In this document: piece by piece, positions 28,539-36,138 of the stretch | How the letters are laid out: every line of letters starts with the position of its first letter | Numbering within the stretch: the first letter of the stretch is position 1 | Source of the DNA: Pseudoalteromonas piscicida | Lineage (GTDB): Bacteria > Pseudomonadota > Gammaproteobacteria > Enterobacterales > Alteromonadaceae | Direction of reading: 5' to 3' | NCBI RefSeq assembly: GCF_002208135.1 | Contig: NZ_CP021646.1 | Location: 1,161,501 to 1,225,500 of the forward strand | DNA length: 64,000 nucleotides | The notes under the pieces: model-generated | Databases searched by the model: none | Seen by the model: the letters and a program-made list of their open reading frames with translations, nothing else | What the model was told of the DNA's origin: nothing | Position numbers and translations under genes: made by a program

Positions 28539-28691
28539 TTGAGTATCGATAGCTAGGGCAAGTCTCACATTTTGTATGACGCTCAAAAGTTGAAGATAGT
28601 GATGAACGGGCGCAACTACAATACTCCAGAGTCTAAAATATCAGAGACTGCTTGTGTAAAGCCAATCGGCAAAAATTCGTTAAAATGAAAT

Positions 28692-29225
28692 TCACTTATA
28701 AACTATGACGTTAATAAACTTTGTAGCAGAATCTAAAGCTCTATAACCATGCTTTTGCGCAGCACTAAACTTGGTTTTCTGATCAGTTTTAAGGAGATGC
28801 CAAACACCGTCATAAAAAACTTCAAGTTGACCTTCTAGAACATGAACAAGCTCTTCTGCAACATTATCATGCGGCTCTCTTAAGTGTTCATCATTTGGAA
28901 TGAGAGAAATGACAAACACCTCGGTATTTTTGCTCCCGTTAGATGAATAAACAGGAGCAAATATAGAGCCTTCTTGGTTGATAGAGTTATTCGAATTCTG
29001 CGGGTCGCTCGGATCAAGTAACATTGTGTACTCTATGCCAATACCCTGCGCCAACTTCCACAATAATTCAACTGTTGGACTAGACTCAAACCTTTCAATT
29101 TGTCCTAACATCGCCTTGGAGATGCCGGTCATGTTGGCCAATTTATCTAGGCTTAGGCCTCTCTCTTTTCTGATGTCTTTTAATCTAACACCTAGGTTTT
29201 TGGAAATTTCCGATTTAACTTTCAT
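28692..29225 (-). CDS. XRE-family regulator with C-terminal cupin domain
   Basis: The 177-residue protein has an N-terminal helix-turn-helix (LGVRLKDIRKERGLSLDKLA, then MTGISKAMLGQIERFESSPT, residues ~10-60). The C-terminal cupin barrel contains EVFVISLIPNDEHLREPHDN and EELVHVLEGQLEVFYDG (residues ~100-177). This is the HipB/SutR-like XRE-cupin layout, usually a small-molecule-responsive repressor. I choose the start at 29225 (MKVKSEISKNLG) rather than an ORF extension upstream that would run through the operator at 29230-29276. It is divergent from the secreted serine hydrolase at 29308, which it probably controls. Confidence 0.88.
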   Translation of the reverse strand: MKVKSEISKNLGVRLKDIRKERGLSLDKLANMTGISKAMLGQIERFESSPTVELLWKLAQGIGIEYTMLLDPSDPQNSNNSINQEGSIFAPVYSSNGSKNTEVFVISLIPNDEHLREPHDNVAEELVHVLEGQLEVFYDGVWHLLKTDQKTKFSAAQKHGYRALDSATKFINVIVYK

Positions 29226-29229
29226 TATG

Positions 29230-29276
29230 TTGTGCGTTATTGCGTACAGTGATATTGTGTGCACTATAACGCACAA
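29230..29276. promoter_or_regulatory. Operator-like inverted repeat between XRE-cupin gene and serine hydrolase
   Basis: TTGTGCGTTAT at 29230-29240 and ATAACGCACAA at 29266-29276 form a perfect 11-bp inverted repeat 25 bases apart. They lie four bases upstream of the XRE start and 31 bases upstream of the hydrolase start. Both promoters must overlap it, so autorepression and hydrolase control are likely (inference). Confidence 0.65.
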
Positions 29277-29307
29277 TGCAGCACTTATCTATTCAGAAGG
29301 GAATTAC

Positions 29308-30783
29308 ATGCCTAGTAAAACTTTTGTTTGCTTCGTTTATTTACTTTGTTTCATCAGCTCTGTCAGTGTAGCGTCAGAATATACGCCTTTAGACAACTTT
29401 ATCGTTAAAGCCAAATCCGTGACCAAGTCGGCTTCAGGCACATCCGTTGTATTGATTAAGGATGGTAAAATTACTCACGAAGTTCACGTTGGTATGGCGA
29501 ATGTTGAAAAGCAGATCCCTGTCGATACAAATTCGGTTTACTACTTCGCTTCGACAACTAAAGCGATAATGGGGCTGGCGACATTACAGGCTGAAAAAGA
29601 AGGTTTGCTTTCTATGGACTCTACTTTGAGGCAGCTATTTCCAAACGTTAAGTTTTCTTATATCAATCCTGACAACTACTCAGTCAGAGACTTATTGTCT
29701 CATCGCTCTGGATTAACCAATGACGCGATGACATGGACTTTTTCTTACACTGGAAACCATGATAAAAAGCAACGACTTCATTTTGTTTCCTCGCTAAAAC
29801 AGCACCCGAAAATTAAAAAAGGTGAGTTTGGTTACACAAACCTTGGGTACAATCTTTTAGCAATATGGTTTGATGAGAACTATGAAGGGGGATGGACAAA
29901 TGCGATTAAAGATCTAGTGCTTTCACCTGCAGGAATGAAAAATTCAACAGCAGATGTTGACCAAGCAAGATTGCAAAATTGGCCTATTCCAAGCCCATAT
30001 TCATATAAATTCCGAAGTGGTCAATCTGAGATTTATATGAATAAAAACAATGCGACTTTGTATTCAGTGGGTATTTTTGCCAGACCAAATGATTGGGGTA
30101 AGTTGATAACCCACTTGTTACCAATAAATGCAGAGCGCTCAGCGTTTCCCAAGTCGGTTGTAAGAGCGTCTCAACAACTACTGGTTACTGATATTGATAG
30201 CTATTTTTCCGGCTATGGATGGGGATGGATGCACTCAAAAGTGGCTGGTGAAAGTGTGTTAATGCACACTGGAGGGTTTGATGGCGCTTCTGTTCAAGTA
30301 TCTTACGCTCCCGAAAAAAACCTTGGTGTCGTTGTTGTTCATAACGAAAGTGGACTCATTGCAAATGAGTTAAATGGCAGAATAACTGAAATCGCTTATA
30401 AAATGTTAACTAATCAAGATGTGAGTAAGCTTATTGAATTCCATCAAGAGGAGATGACTGATCTTGCTGTTTATGTCGAGAAAGCAAAGGCAGAAATTGC
30501 CGCTAAAAGAGAAGACTTGTCAAAACGCCGGAGCATATCACCTTCGCTTAAGTCATTACTTGAAGGTGTATACGAAAACACGGATGTTGGACGGTTGATT
30601 ATTAAACAGAGAGACAGCGATTTATATCTTGCTTGGGGGGATTTACGGAGCAAGGTTTACAGTGGACTAGCCGATAATGAATTTATAGTAGAGCTTAGAC
30701 CGGGTAAGTTCTACGAACTAACCGCTGATAAAAGCATGTCCGTTATCGAATTAAAGGGTTGGCAATTTCAAAAAGTTAGATAA
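29308..30783 (+). CDS. Secreted serine hydrolase, beta-lactamase class C family
   Basis: The 491-residue protein has a signal peptide (MPSKTFVCFVYLLCFISSVS, cleavage near residue 24). The class C/penicillin-binding fold shows SxxK in FASTTKAIMG near residue 76, YxN in FGYTNLGYNLL near residue 174 and the third motif HTGGFDGASV near residue 320. The C-terminal ~110 residues form an extra beta domain often found in these hydrolases. It is probably a periplasmic esterase or peptidase rather than a true beta-lactamase; the substrate is not predictable. The ATG at 29308 is supported by GAAGGGAA just upstream. A longer frame from 28978 only extends over the regulator. It is divergent from the XRE-cupin gene. 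Confidence 0.88.
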   Translation: MPSKTFVCFVYLLCFISSVSVASEYTPLDNFIVKAKSVTKSASGTSVVLIKDGKITHEVHVGMANVEKQIPVDTNSVYYFASTTKAIMGLATLQAEKEGLLSMDSTLRQLFPNVKFSYINPDNYSVRDLLSHRSGLTNDAMTWTFSYTGNHDKKQRLHFVSSLKQHPKIKKGEFGYTNLGYNLLAIWFDENYEGGWTNAIKDLVLSPAGMKNSTADVDQARLQNWPIPSPYSYKFRSGQSEIYMNKNNATLYSVGIFARPNDWGKLITHLLPINAERSAFPKSVVRASQQLLVTDIDSYFSGYGWGWMHSKVAGESVLMHTGGFDGASVQVSYAPEKNLGVVVVHNESGLIANELNGRITEIAYKMLTNQDVSKLIEFHQEEMTDLAVYVEKAKAEIAAKREDLSKRRSISPSLKSLLEGVYENTDVGRLIIKQRDSDLYLAWGDLRSKVYSGLADNEFIVELRPGKFYELTADKSMSVIELKGWQFQKVR

Positions 30784-30926
30784 TCCGGAGGCAAGGTTAG
30801 TGGCAATCTCGATGCAAGCTAGTGTGACAACGCCAAAGTTGAGTGGCGGATATACCGACAGCTCCTTTTGGGGCTCACATTAGCGTAACAGTAGCTCCAA
30901 TTTCAACCCCAAAGTTTGTCTTAGAA

Positions 30927-31550
30927 CTACTGTATATAGTCATCAATCAGTTGGCGCCACGCGTCAGGCTTACCGTAATAGGCAGTATGCGGAAGTTTTA
31001 CCATGGTCTCATGCTTTTCAAGGATAAGGGTTGGGTAACCAGTAACTTGAAGCTTTTGCATTAATAGACGGCTTTGCACGATTTTTGTTTGCTCAGCACC
31101 TTGATTTGCCAGCATAGCTCGTTGCCAGTGGTTTTTATCTAGCCCAAGCTCAACGGCTAGCTCCTCTATAGCCTCAGCTCGGTTAACCTGTTTGCCCTCT
31201 ACATAGTGTGCGTGCTGAATAGTTTTAAGCATGTTAAGTGGCGCTATGCCCAATTGCTCAGCGGTTATGATGGCACGAGCGGTGATGTACGAGTCAAGGA
31301 TCATCGACTCGTTACTTTTCACCCTTTGGATGTAACCTTTGCCAAACTGCGTGCCTGTTATGCTGGCTATACGCGCATCGCTTGTGAGAATGTGGTTGCG
31401 GAACGCTTTCTCTATAGATTGATTGGCAATCATACCTCCAGGATGCAGTTCGAGCTTGAGGTCACTGTTGGCTGCAATCGCATCCAACAGTGAAGTCGCA
31501 CCGTAACACCAGCCACACATGGGGTCGAAGAAGTAGTGCACTTTTACCAT
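30927..31550 (-). CDS. DsbA-family thioredoxin-fold protein (FrnE/2-hydroxychromene isomerase-like)
   Basis: The 207-residue protein begins MVKVHYFFDPMCGWCYGATS with a CGWC active site at residues ~12-15, characteristic of the DsbA-like thioredoxin group that includes FrnE. The inserted helical domain (residues ~55-150) and the late LQVTGYPTLILEKH motif with the cis-proline loop near residue 175 complete the fold. It has no signal peptide, so it is likely a cytoplasmic oxidoreductase or isomerase. Its start overlaps the 3' end of the MBL-fold gene by seven bases, implying an operon with it on the minus strand. The physiological partner is unknown. Confidence 0.85.
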   Translation of the reverse strand: MVKVHYFFDPMCGWCYGATSLLDAIAANSDLKLELHPGGMIANQSIEKAFRNHILTSDARIASITGTQFGKGYIQRVKSNESMILDSYITARAIITAEQLGIAPLNMLKTIQHAHYVEGKQVNRAEAIEELAVELGLDKNHWQRAMLANQGAEQTKIVQSRLLMQKLQVTGYPTLILEKHETMVKLPHTAYYGKPDAWRQLIDDYIQ

Positions 31551-32410
31551 TTCATCTCTCCCATATGTACCTTAGCACCAATACCCAACGCCATAGGTAA
31601 TCCTGCATCAGGGTAGCGTGCAGACATACTATCAATCAGTTCAGCGCTATTTTTGCTGCTGCCTTTAGCCTGACTAAAGTTGCTTAAATACTGCTGCGAG
31701 TAGCTTATGGTACTTGCATCAAGTTTGGTGCCTGCTTTCATGTGGCCAGGTATTACAATCTCTGGTTTCAGTGCTTTTAACTCTTTTAATTGGCGGCTCC
31801 ACGCTTGTTGACTGTGTTGAGATTGCGCATCGGCCATCCATAAGTGCACATTACCGTAGACTGCAACATTGCCCAGAACCGCTTTACTTGACGGGATCCA
31901 TAAGTAGGGGCGGTGTGCCAGCTCAGATTGCGTGCCGTGGATCTCTATTTTGTGCCCATCTACAAAGAGTGTATTTCCCTCTACAACCGTTGGGATGTAT
32001 GGCTTAACAGGTGCATTTTCCCCCATTTTTGGGGTCCAGAATGATAATTTACCCGCGAGTTTTTCTTCAATCACTGCTTTTACGGCCGCTGTGGTTAGGA
32101 TCTTAGCTTCTGGGAACAAAGCATGTAGTACTTCCGCGCCAAAATAATAATCCGGATCAGCTTGGCTGATAAAAATCGTCTTTAAGGTTTTACCGCTGTC
32201 GAGTACTTTGGCTGCTATGCGTAGAGCATCGGCTTTGGTAAAACCCGTATCTACGACCATCACTTCACTCTCACCAATCACCAGTGTTGAGTTAACGTGG
32301 AAGCTATTTTTGTCAGCGTTATAAATATCCAGTGTAAGTGGGGCGGTGTTTGCTGCCATCGCATTGCTTGCTAATAAAATCGATGCTGCTATCAATGTTA
32401 GGTGTTTCAT
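31544..32410 (-). CDS. Secreted MBL-fold protein with degenerate metal-binding motif
   Basis: The 288-residue protein has a signal peptide (MKHLTLIAASILLASNAMAA) and the metallo-beta-lactamase fold: ESEVMVVDTGFTKADALRIA near residue 47 and VIPGHMKAG near residue 218. The usual HxHxDH zinc signature is replaced by FISQADPDYYFGAE near residue 82: the first two histidines and the last are absent, only aspartates remain. The later histidines around LAHRPYL and IPGHM are kept. It may bind metal differently or be non-catalytic. It is cotranscribed with the DsbA-like gene and divergent from the LysR gene at 32516, the usual arrangement for a LysR target operon. Confidence 0.82.
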   Translation of the reverse strand: MKHLTLIAASILLASNAMAANTAPLTLDIYNADKNSFHVNSTLVIGESEVMVVDTGFTKADALRIAAKVLDSGKTLKTIFISQADPDYYFGAEVLHALFPEAKILTTAAVKAVIEEKLAGKLSFWTPKMGENAPVKPYIPTVVEGNTLFVDGHKIEIHGTQSELAHRPYLWIPSSKAVLGNVAVYGNVHLWMADAQSQHSQQAWSRQLKELKALKPEIVIPGHMKAGTKLDASTISYSQQYLSNFSQAKGSSKNSAELIDSMSARYPDAGLPMALGIGAKVHMGEMKW

Positions 32411-32515
32411 ATCTTTTGCCTCAATAGGTTTAGTACGGAGCAGATGATATGAAATTGATAGGCTCAGAAAAACATGCCAAACTAAATATCATTGTTTCAT
32501 AAATCGAGCAAATAA

Positions 32516-33403
32516 ATGGATAGACTCATCGCTGCTAAGGTATTTGCCGACGTTGCAATCACGGGTAGCTTTACCGCGACGGCTGACAGGCTAGATATGT
32601 CTCGCCCCATGGTAACTCGGTACATTGAAGCAATGGAGAGCTGGCTAAACATTCGTTTATTACATCGCACCACGAGAAGAGTGTCTTTAACGACAGCAGG
32701 GGAGTCCTGCTTGGAAGAAGTGAGACAGTGGCTGAGGCAAGCCGACACCATAACCGGATTGGCGAATACCAGCGGCAAACTGTCAGGTATGGTTCGACTA
32801 GCAACCAGTATGTCTTTTGGCTTTTCTCAACTTATGCCTGCTATTCAACAGTTTATGTCAGCACATCCTGATGTGAATATTGATATTGATTTGCAAGATT
32901 CTGTGGCCGATCTCACTGAGAGTCAGATAGATCTTGCTATTCGTATTGCCTCTGTACCGGACCCTTCTTTGATTGGTAAATCAATTGCAGTATGTGACTC
33001 TGTTATCGTGGCGTCGCCGCAGTACCTTACGAGTACAAGTGAAATCACAAAACCTGATGACCTAGCTGAGCACTTGTGCCTCGGGTATAAGAACTTTCAG
33101 CAGCATATCTGGCATTTGCGCAAAGGTAACTCACAACAGTCGGTAGCGGTAAACTGCCGTTTAACTGCGAACGAAGCGACCGCCTTATTGCACGCAGCGT
33201 TAAATGGCGCTGGTCTGGCAATTCAACCCACTTATTTGGTTAATCACTACATCAAATCTGGTGAGCTTAAGCAGGTACTACCTGATTGGAAGCCAAACGA
33301 TATGAATATATACGTGCTCTATTCTTCGAGAAAGTATATGTCTCCAACCGTGCGGGCGTTGATCGACTATTTGTCTCACTATTTTGCCAACACGCCATGG
33401 TGA
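32516..33403 (+). CDS. LysR-family transcriptional regulator
   Basis: The 295-residue protein has the N-terminal winged helix-turn-helix of LysR regulators (MDRLIAAKVFADVAITGSFT, residues 1-60, with RLLHRTTRRVSLTTAGESC). A periplasmic-binding-type effector domain follows (residues ~88-295, GMVRLATSMSFGFSQLMPAI). It is of the group that uses a DUF-free AaeR-like C-terminus; the effector is unknown. It is transcribed divergently from the MBL-DsbA operon with a 105-base gap, so that operon is its most likely target. Start ATG at 32516 is the natural choice. Confidence 0.92.
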   Translation: MDRLIAAKVFADVAITGSFTATADRLDMSRPMVTRYIEAMESWLNIRLLHRTTRRVSLTTAGESCLEEVRQWLRQADTITGLANTSGKLSGMVRLATSMSFGFSQLMPAIQQFMSAHPDVNIDIDLQDSVADLTESQIDLAIRIASVPDPSLIGKSIAVCDSVIVASPQYLTSTSEITKPDDLAEHLCLGYKNFQQHIWHLRKGNSQQSVAVNCRLTANEATALLHAALNGAGLAIQPTYLVNHYIKSGELKQVLPDWKPNDMNIYVLYSSRKYMSPTVRALIDYLSHYFANTPW

Positions 33404-33773
33404 TATTTTATCGGTTATCTTGGGCTAAATAATTTTATTCGCGAGTTGTAATACGGTTGAAGCAGCAATAGATGTCAGGTTTACGCTTCACCTGATGATG
33501 TGTGCGTGCTGTAAAAGCATAACCGATTGATGTCAATTTAAAATACTGTACGTTATCTTACCCTATCATAAGAGGTGAGCAGTCTCAGCCAATTATGTTG
33601 GCTATACGCGAATCACGTGCGAGCTTTAAGAGGGCTGGAGTAGTTACTCATTGACCCTTAGTTTTCTATAGGTTACTTTATAACCTAGTTTGGTGCTTTA
33701 TTTAGCACAGGTTATGATGCCCATACGATATATCTCACTATAAAGATAGCGCAAATGCGCTTGGAGATACTGC
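33404..33773. other. Gene-free stretch before the acetone carboxylase regulator
   Basis: 370 bases without a supported gene. It presumably holds the LysR gene terminator and the promoter of the sigma-54 activator gene. I see no repeat shared with other parts of the window. Confidence 0.4.
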
Positions 33774-35758
33774 ATGTTACATAACGATAAACTTAAGCTT
33801 CTAGCATCTGAAAAACAAATTAATCTCGCGTGGGAGCGGTTTGTTAGTGCTGGTAACTCGCCTCATTCCTCTATTCGTACCGTCGTTGCAGATTCATGGC
33901 AGCGTTGTCTTCACGATGGTGTTGACCCTACTTTGAACCAAACTAGCCAGTATATTAATGAGTCCGACTTTCAATTATTACTAACTAATAATGAACAACT
34001 GATAAAAGCCGCCAAGCCAGCTATGCGTAAGGTTGGAAAGTTATTGGCTGAGTCGGGCTCTATGCTGATTTTAGCCGACAAACAAGGCGTATGCTTACAT
34101 GTAGAGGGGATGAGAAAACGTTAGAAGCAGGGCGCGAAATTAAGTTACATCCCAGTGCCATCTGGAGTGAATCTGCCGCCGGGACTAATGCAATAGGGAC
34201 TGTTTTAGCGGTTGGTAGTCAAGTGCAAATCAATACAACTGAACATTTTTGTGAGGGGATCAAGCTCTGGACATGCACGGCTGTGGTTATTCGAGAACCA
34301 ATCACTAGGGAAGTGATCGGAGTTTTAGACTTATCAGGTTTAAATCATGAATTTAGTTATCATGCCCGTGCCCTAGTTGCTGATACTGCAGCTCGTATAG
34401 AAAATCAGCTGCTAAGTCTCAAGCTTGAGCAGCATAATACCTTGTTTAATGCAGCGCTAGCGAATTACTCTGATACGACAAAAAACGGCTTACTTTTGCT
34501 AGATAAAGAGGGAGGCGTTATTAAAGAAAGTCGCCAGTTTGGTGCTAACCTTGCTCAGCATGCTATTCCATTTTCCTTAACTGATCTCTCTTCAATTGAT
34601 TCTGAAGGCGGGATTTTAAAGCAACTGCGCAACTTATTTCCCGAGAAATGGACGCAGCCTATATTCGCGGGTGATGAGCTTCTTGGTACGCTTCTTGTGG
34701 TTCCTCCTGCTAAAAAGGCTATACATAGGGCTGATTTATCGGTTTCAAATAACGGCTCTTCATTTACACATATAATTGGCAACGCACCGGCTTTAACAAA
34801 AGTGATAAATAAAGCACAGCGCTTAAGTGGATTAGATATTCCTGTATTAATTCAAGGCGAGACAGGAGTGGGAAAAGAACTTTTTGCTCGAGCTATTCAT
34901 GCTAGCAGTGGTTTTAGTCAAGGCCCTTTGGTGACCCTAAACTGTGGAGGCTTATCAAGAGAGTTAATTGCCAGTGAATTATTTGGTTATGCAGAAGGTG
35001 CTTTTACTGGTGCTGTTCGTGGTGGAAAGGTAGGTAAAATTGAAGCTGCTAATGGTGGAACGTTATTCCTTGACGAAATTGGTGAGATACCACTGGATAT
35101 TCAGGCTAATTTTTTGCGGGTATTGCAAGAGGGGGAGATCTGTCGGTTAGGAGAGACCAAGCAACGTAAACTTCATTTTAGGGTCTTAGCTGCTACTAAC
35201 CGCGATTTAAGTGAGCTGGTCAAACAAGGTCTGTTCCGTAGTGACCTATATTATCGTATTGCCACTGTTAAACTCTATATTCCTCCTTTAAATGAACGTA
35301 AAAGTGATATCCCCCAATTAGTTGCTGCTTTTATTGAGCGTTTGAGCACACAATCGGAAGCTCAAGTCACCAGTATTAGCCCCGAGCTATACGCTTTACT
35401 TGCTGAATACCACTGGCCAGGTAACGTACGCGAATTGAAGAATGTGATTGATTGCGCTTACTTAATGAGTAGTGGGGATAGACTAACCGTGGCGGATCTA
35501 CTTGAGGAATTTCCATTCTTAGCCACCTTTAATAAGAAAAAAGCAAAACAACAAACAGACTCAGTTAATCAAGCGTATTGCGATCCTAGCAATGCTGAAA
35601 CTAGCTTATTGACTAACTTGAGTCTCGAGCAAGTTGAGCAAATGACAGTTGCTGCTGCACTAAAGAAAAATAAAGGCAATATCACCAAAGCGGCTCTACA
35701 ATTAGGAATAGCTAAAAGCACCTTATACCAAAAAATTCAAAAATTTAACTTAGGCTAA
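33774..35758 (+). pseudogene. acxR: Sigma-54-dependent activator (AcoR/AcxR type), single-base frameshift
   Basis: Two frames (33774-34124 and 34091-35758) form one ~660-residue activator. The N-terminal sensor carries AWERFVSAGNS and VVADSWQRCLHDGVDP, then a GAF-type region (IWSESAAGTNAIGTVL). The AAA+ domain has Walker A GETGVGKELFAR, the sigma-54 loop AEGAFTGAVRGG and VLAATNRDLSELV. A Fis-type helix-turn-helix ends it (NITKAALQLGIAKSTLYQKI). The break is in GGGG at 34106-34109; five G would restore HVEGDEKTLEAGREIKLH. Such activators drive acetone carboxylase operons. Either the gene is inactive or the base is missing from the assembly. The symbol is inferred from neighbours and family. 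Confidence 0.85.
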
Positions 35759-35824
35759 TAATAAGCTTCACTTCTATTTAGCACAGCCCTTGTGCAATTA
35801 ATATGTTTGTAAACGAGTGACCGG

Positions 35825-35846
35825 TTTTAGGTCGAATGACCGAAAA
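35825..35846. promoter_or_regulatory. Palindromic upstream activator site
   Basis: TTTTAGGTC-GAAT-GACCGAAAA is a 22-bp near-perfect palindrome (one mismatch per arm), centred about 105 bases upstream of the -24 element at 35941. The position fits an enhancer for the sigma-54 activator encoded just upstream (inference). Confidence 0.6.
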
Positions 35847-35940
35847 TACTTCACTTCTTTATCTTTTCTTAACTCTACGTAAAAACATAAATTTCTTAAG
35901 TTTCTTAATGTTATAAATATATTAGGGAATATTATCTATA

Positions 35941-35955
35941 TGGCACAAGGTTTGC
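35941..35955 (+). promoter_or_regulatory. Sigma-54 (-24/-12) promoter of the acetone carboxylase operon
   Basis: TGGCAC-AAGGT-TTGC matches the sigma-54 consensus TGGCAC-N5-TTGC exactly. It lies ~184 bases upstream of the first subunit gene, giving a leader of about 170 bases. The adjacent activator with the GAFTGA motif makes this assignment strong. Confidence 0.88.
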
Positions 35956-36138
35956 GGTAGAGGGTAGTTAACCGTCTAAATAGCGATTACAAACTTTACC
36001 ATTATAAGCTTTAGGTAATTGAATCTAAACGCAGAAATCCTGTATAGATCTTGTAATAATTTCAGCTCTATTTACGAGCTTGAGTTTGGATTAGCCGGCT
36101 AACGTTCAGAAAAATATTAATCCACTTAGGAGATAATA

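Larger units (their letters stand above)
16146..28540. mobile_element. Composite accessory/defence island at the ffs 3' end
   Basis: Downstream of ffs the sequence changes to genes with mobile-element and defence signatures. In order: a GmtY/GmtX-like chimera, Abi_C protein, CoiA-like protein, resolvase with res site, TnsB fragment, STAND nuclease, TnsA fragment with end-type repeats, caspase-like protein, an IS-end-like scar and two orphan small genes. G+C falls, notably after 20700. No intact integrase or transposase remains, so it looks like a stack of decayed elements at one hot spot. The left edge is well supported by the ffs 3' end. The right edge is uncertain (25224 to about 28690): I found no second copy of the ffs 3' end. 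Confidence 0.6.

Noticed and set aside
28978..29307. N-terminal extension of the secreted serine hydrolase
   Set aside because: It overlaps the divergent XRE-cupin gene and its operator. The ATG at 29308 gives a proper signal peptide and ribosome binding site.
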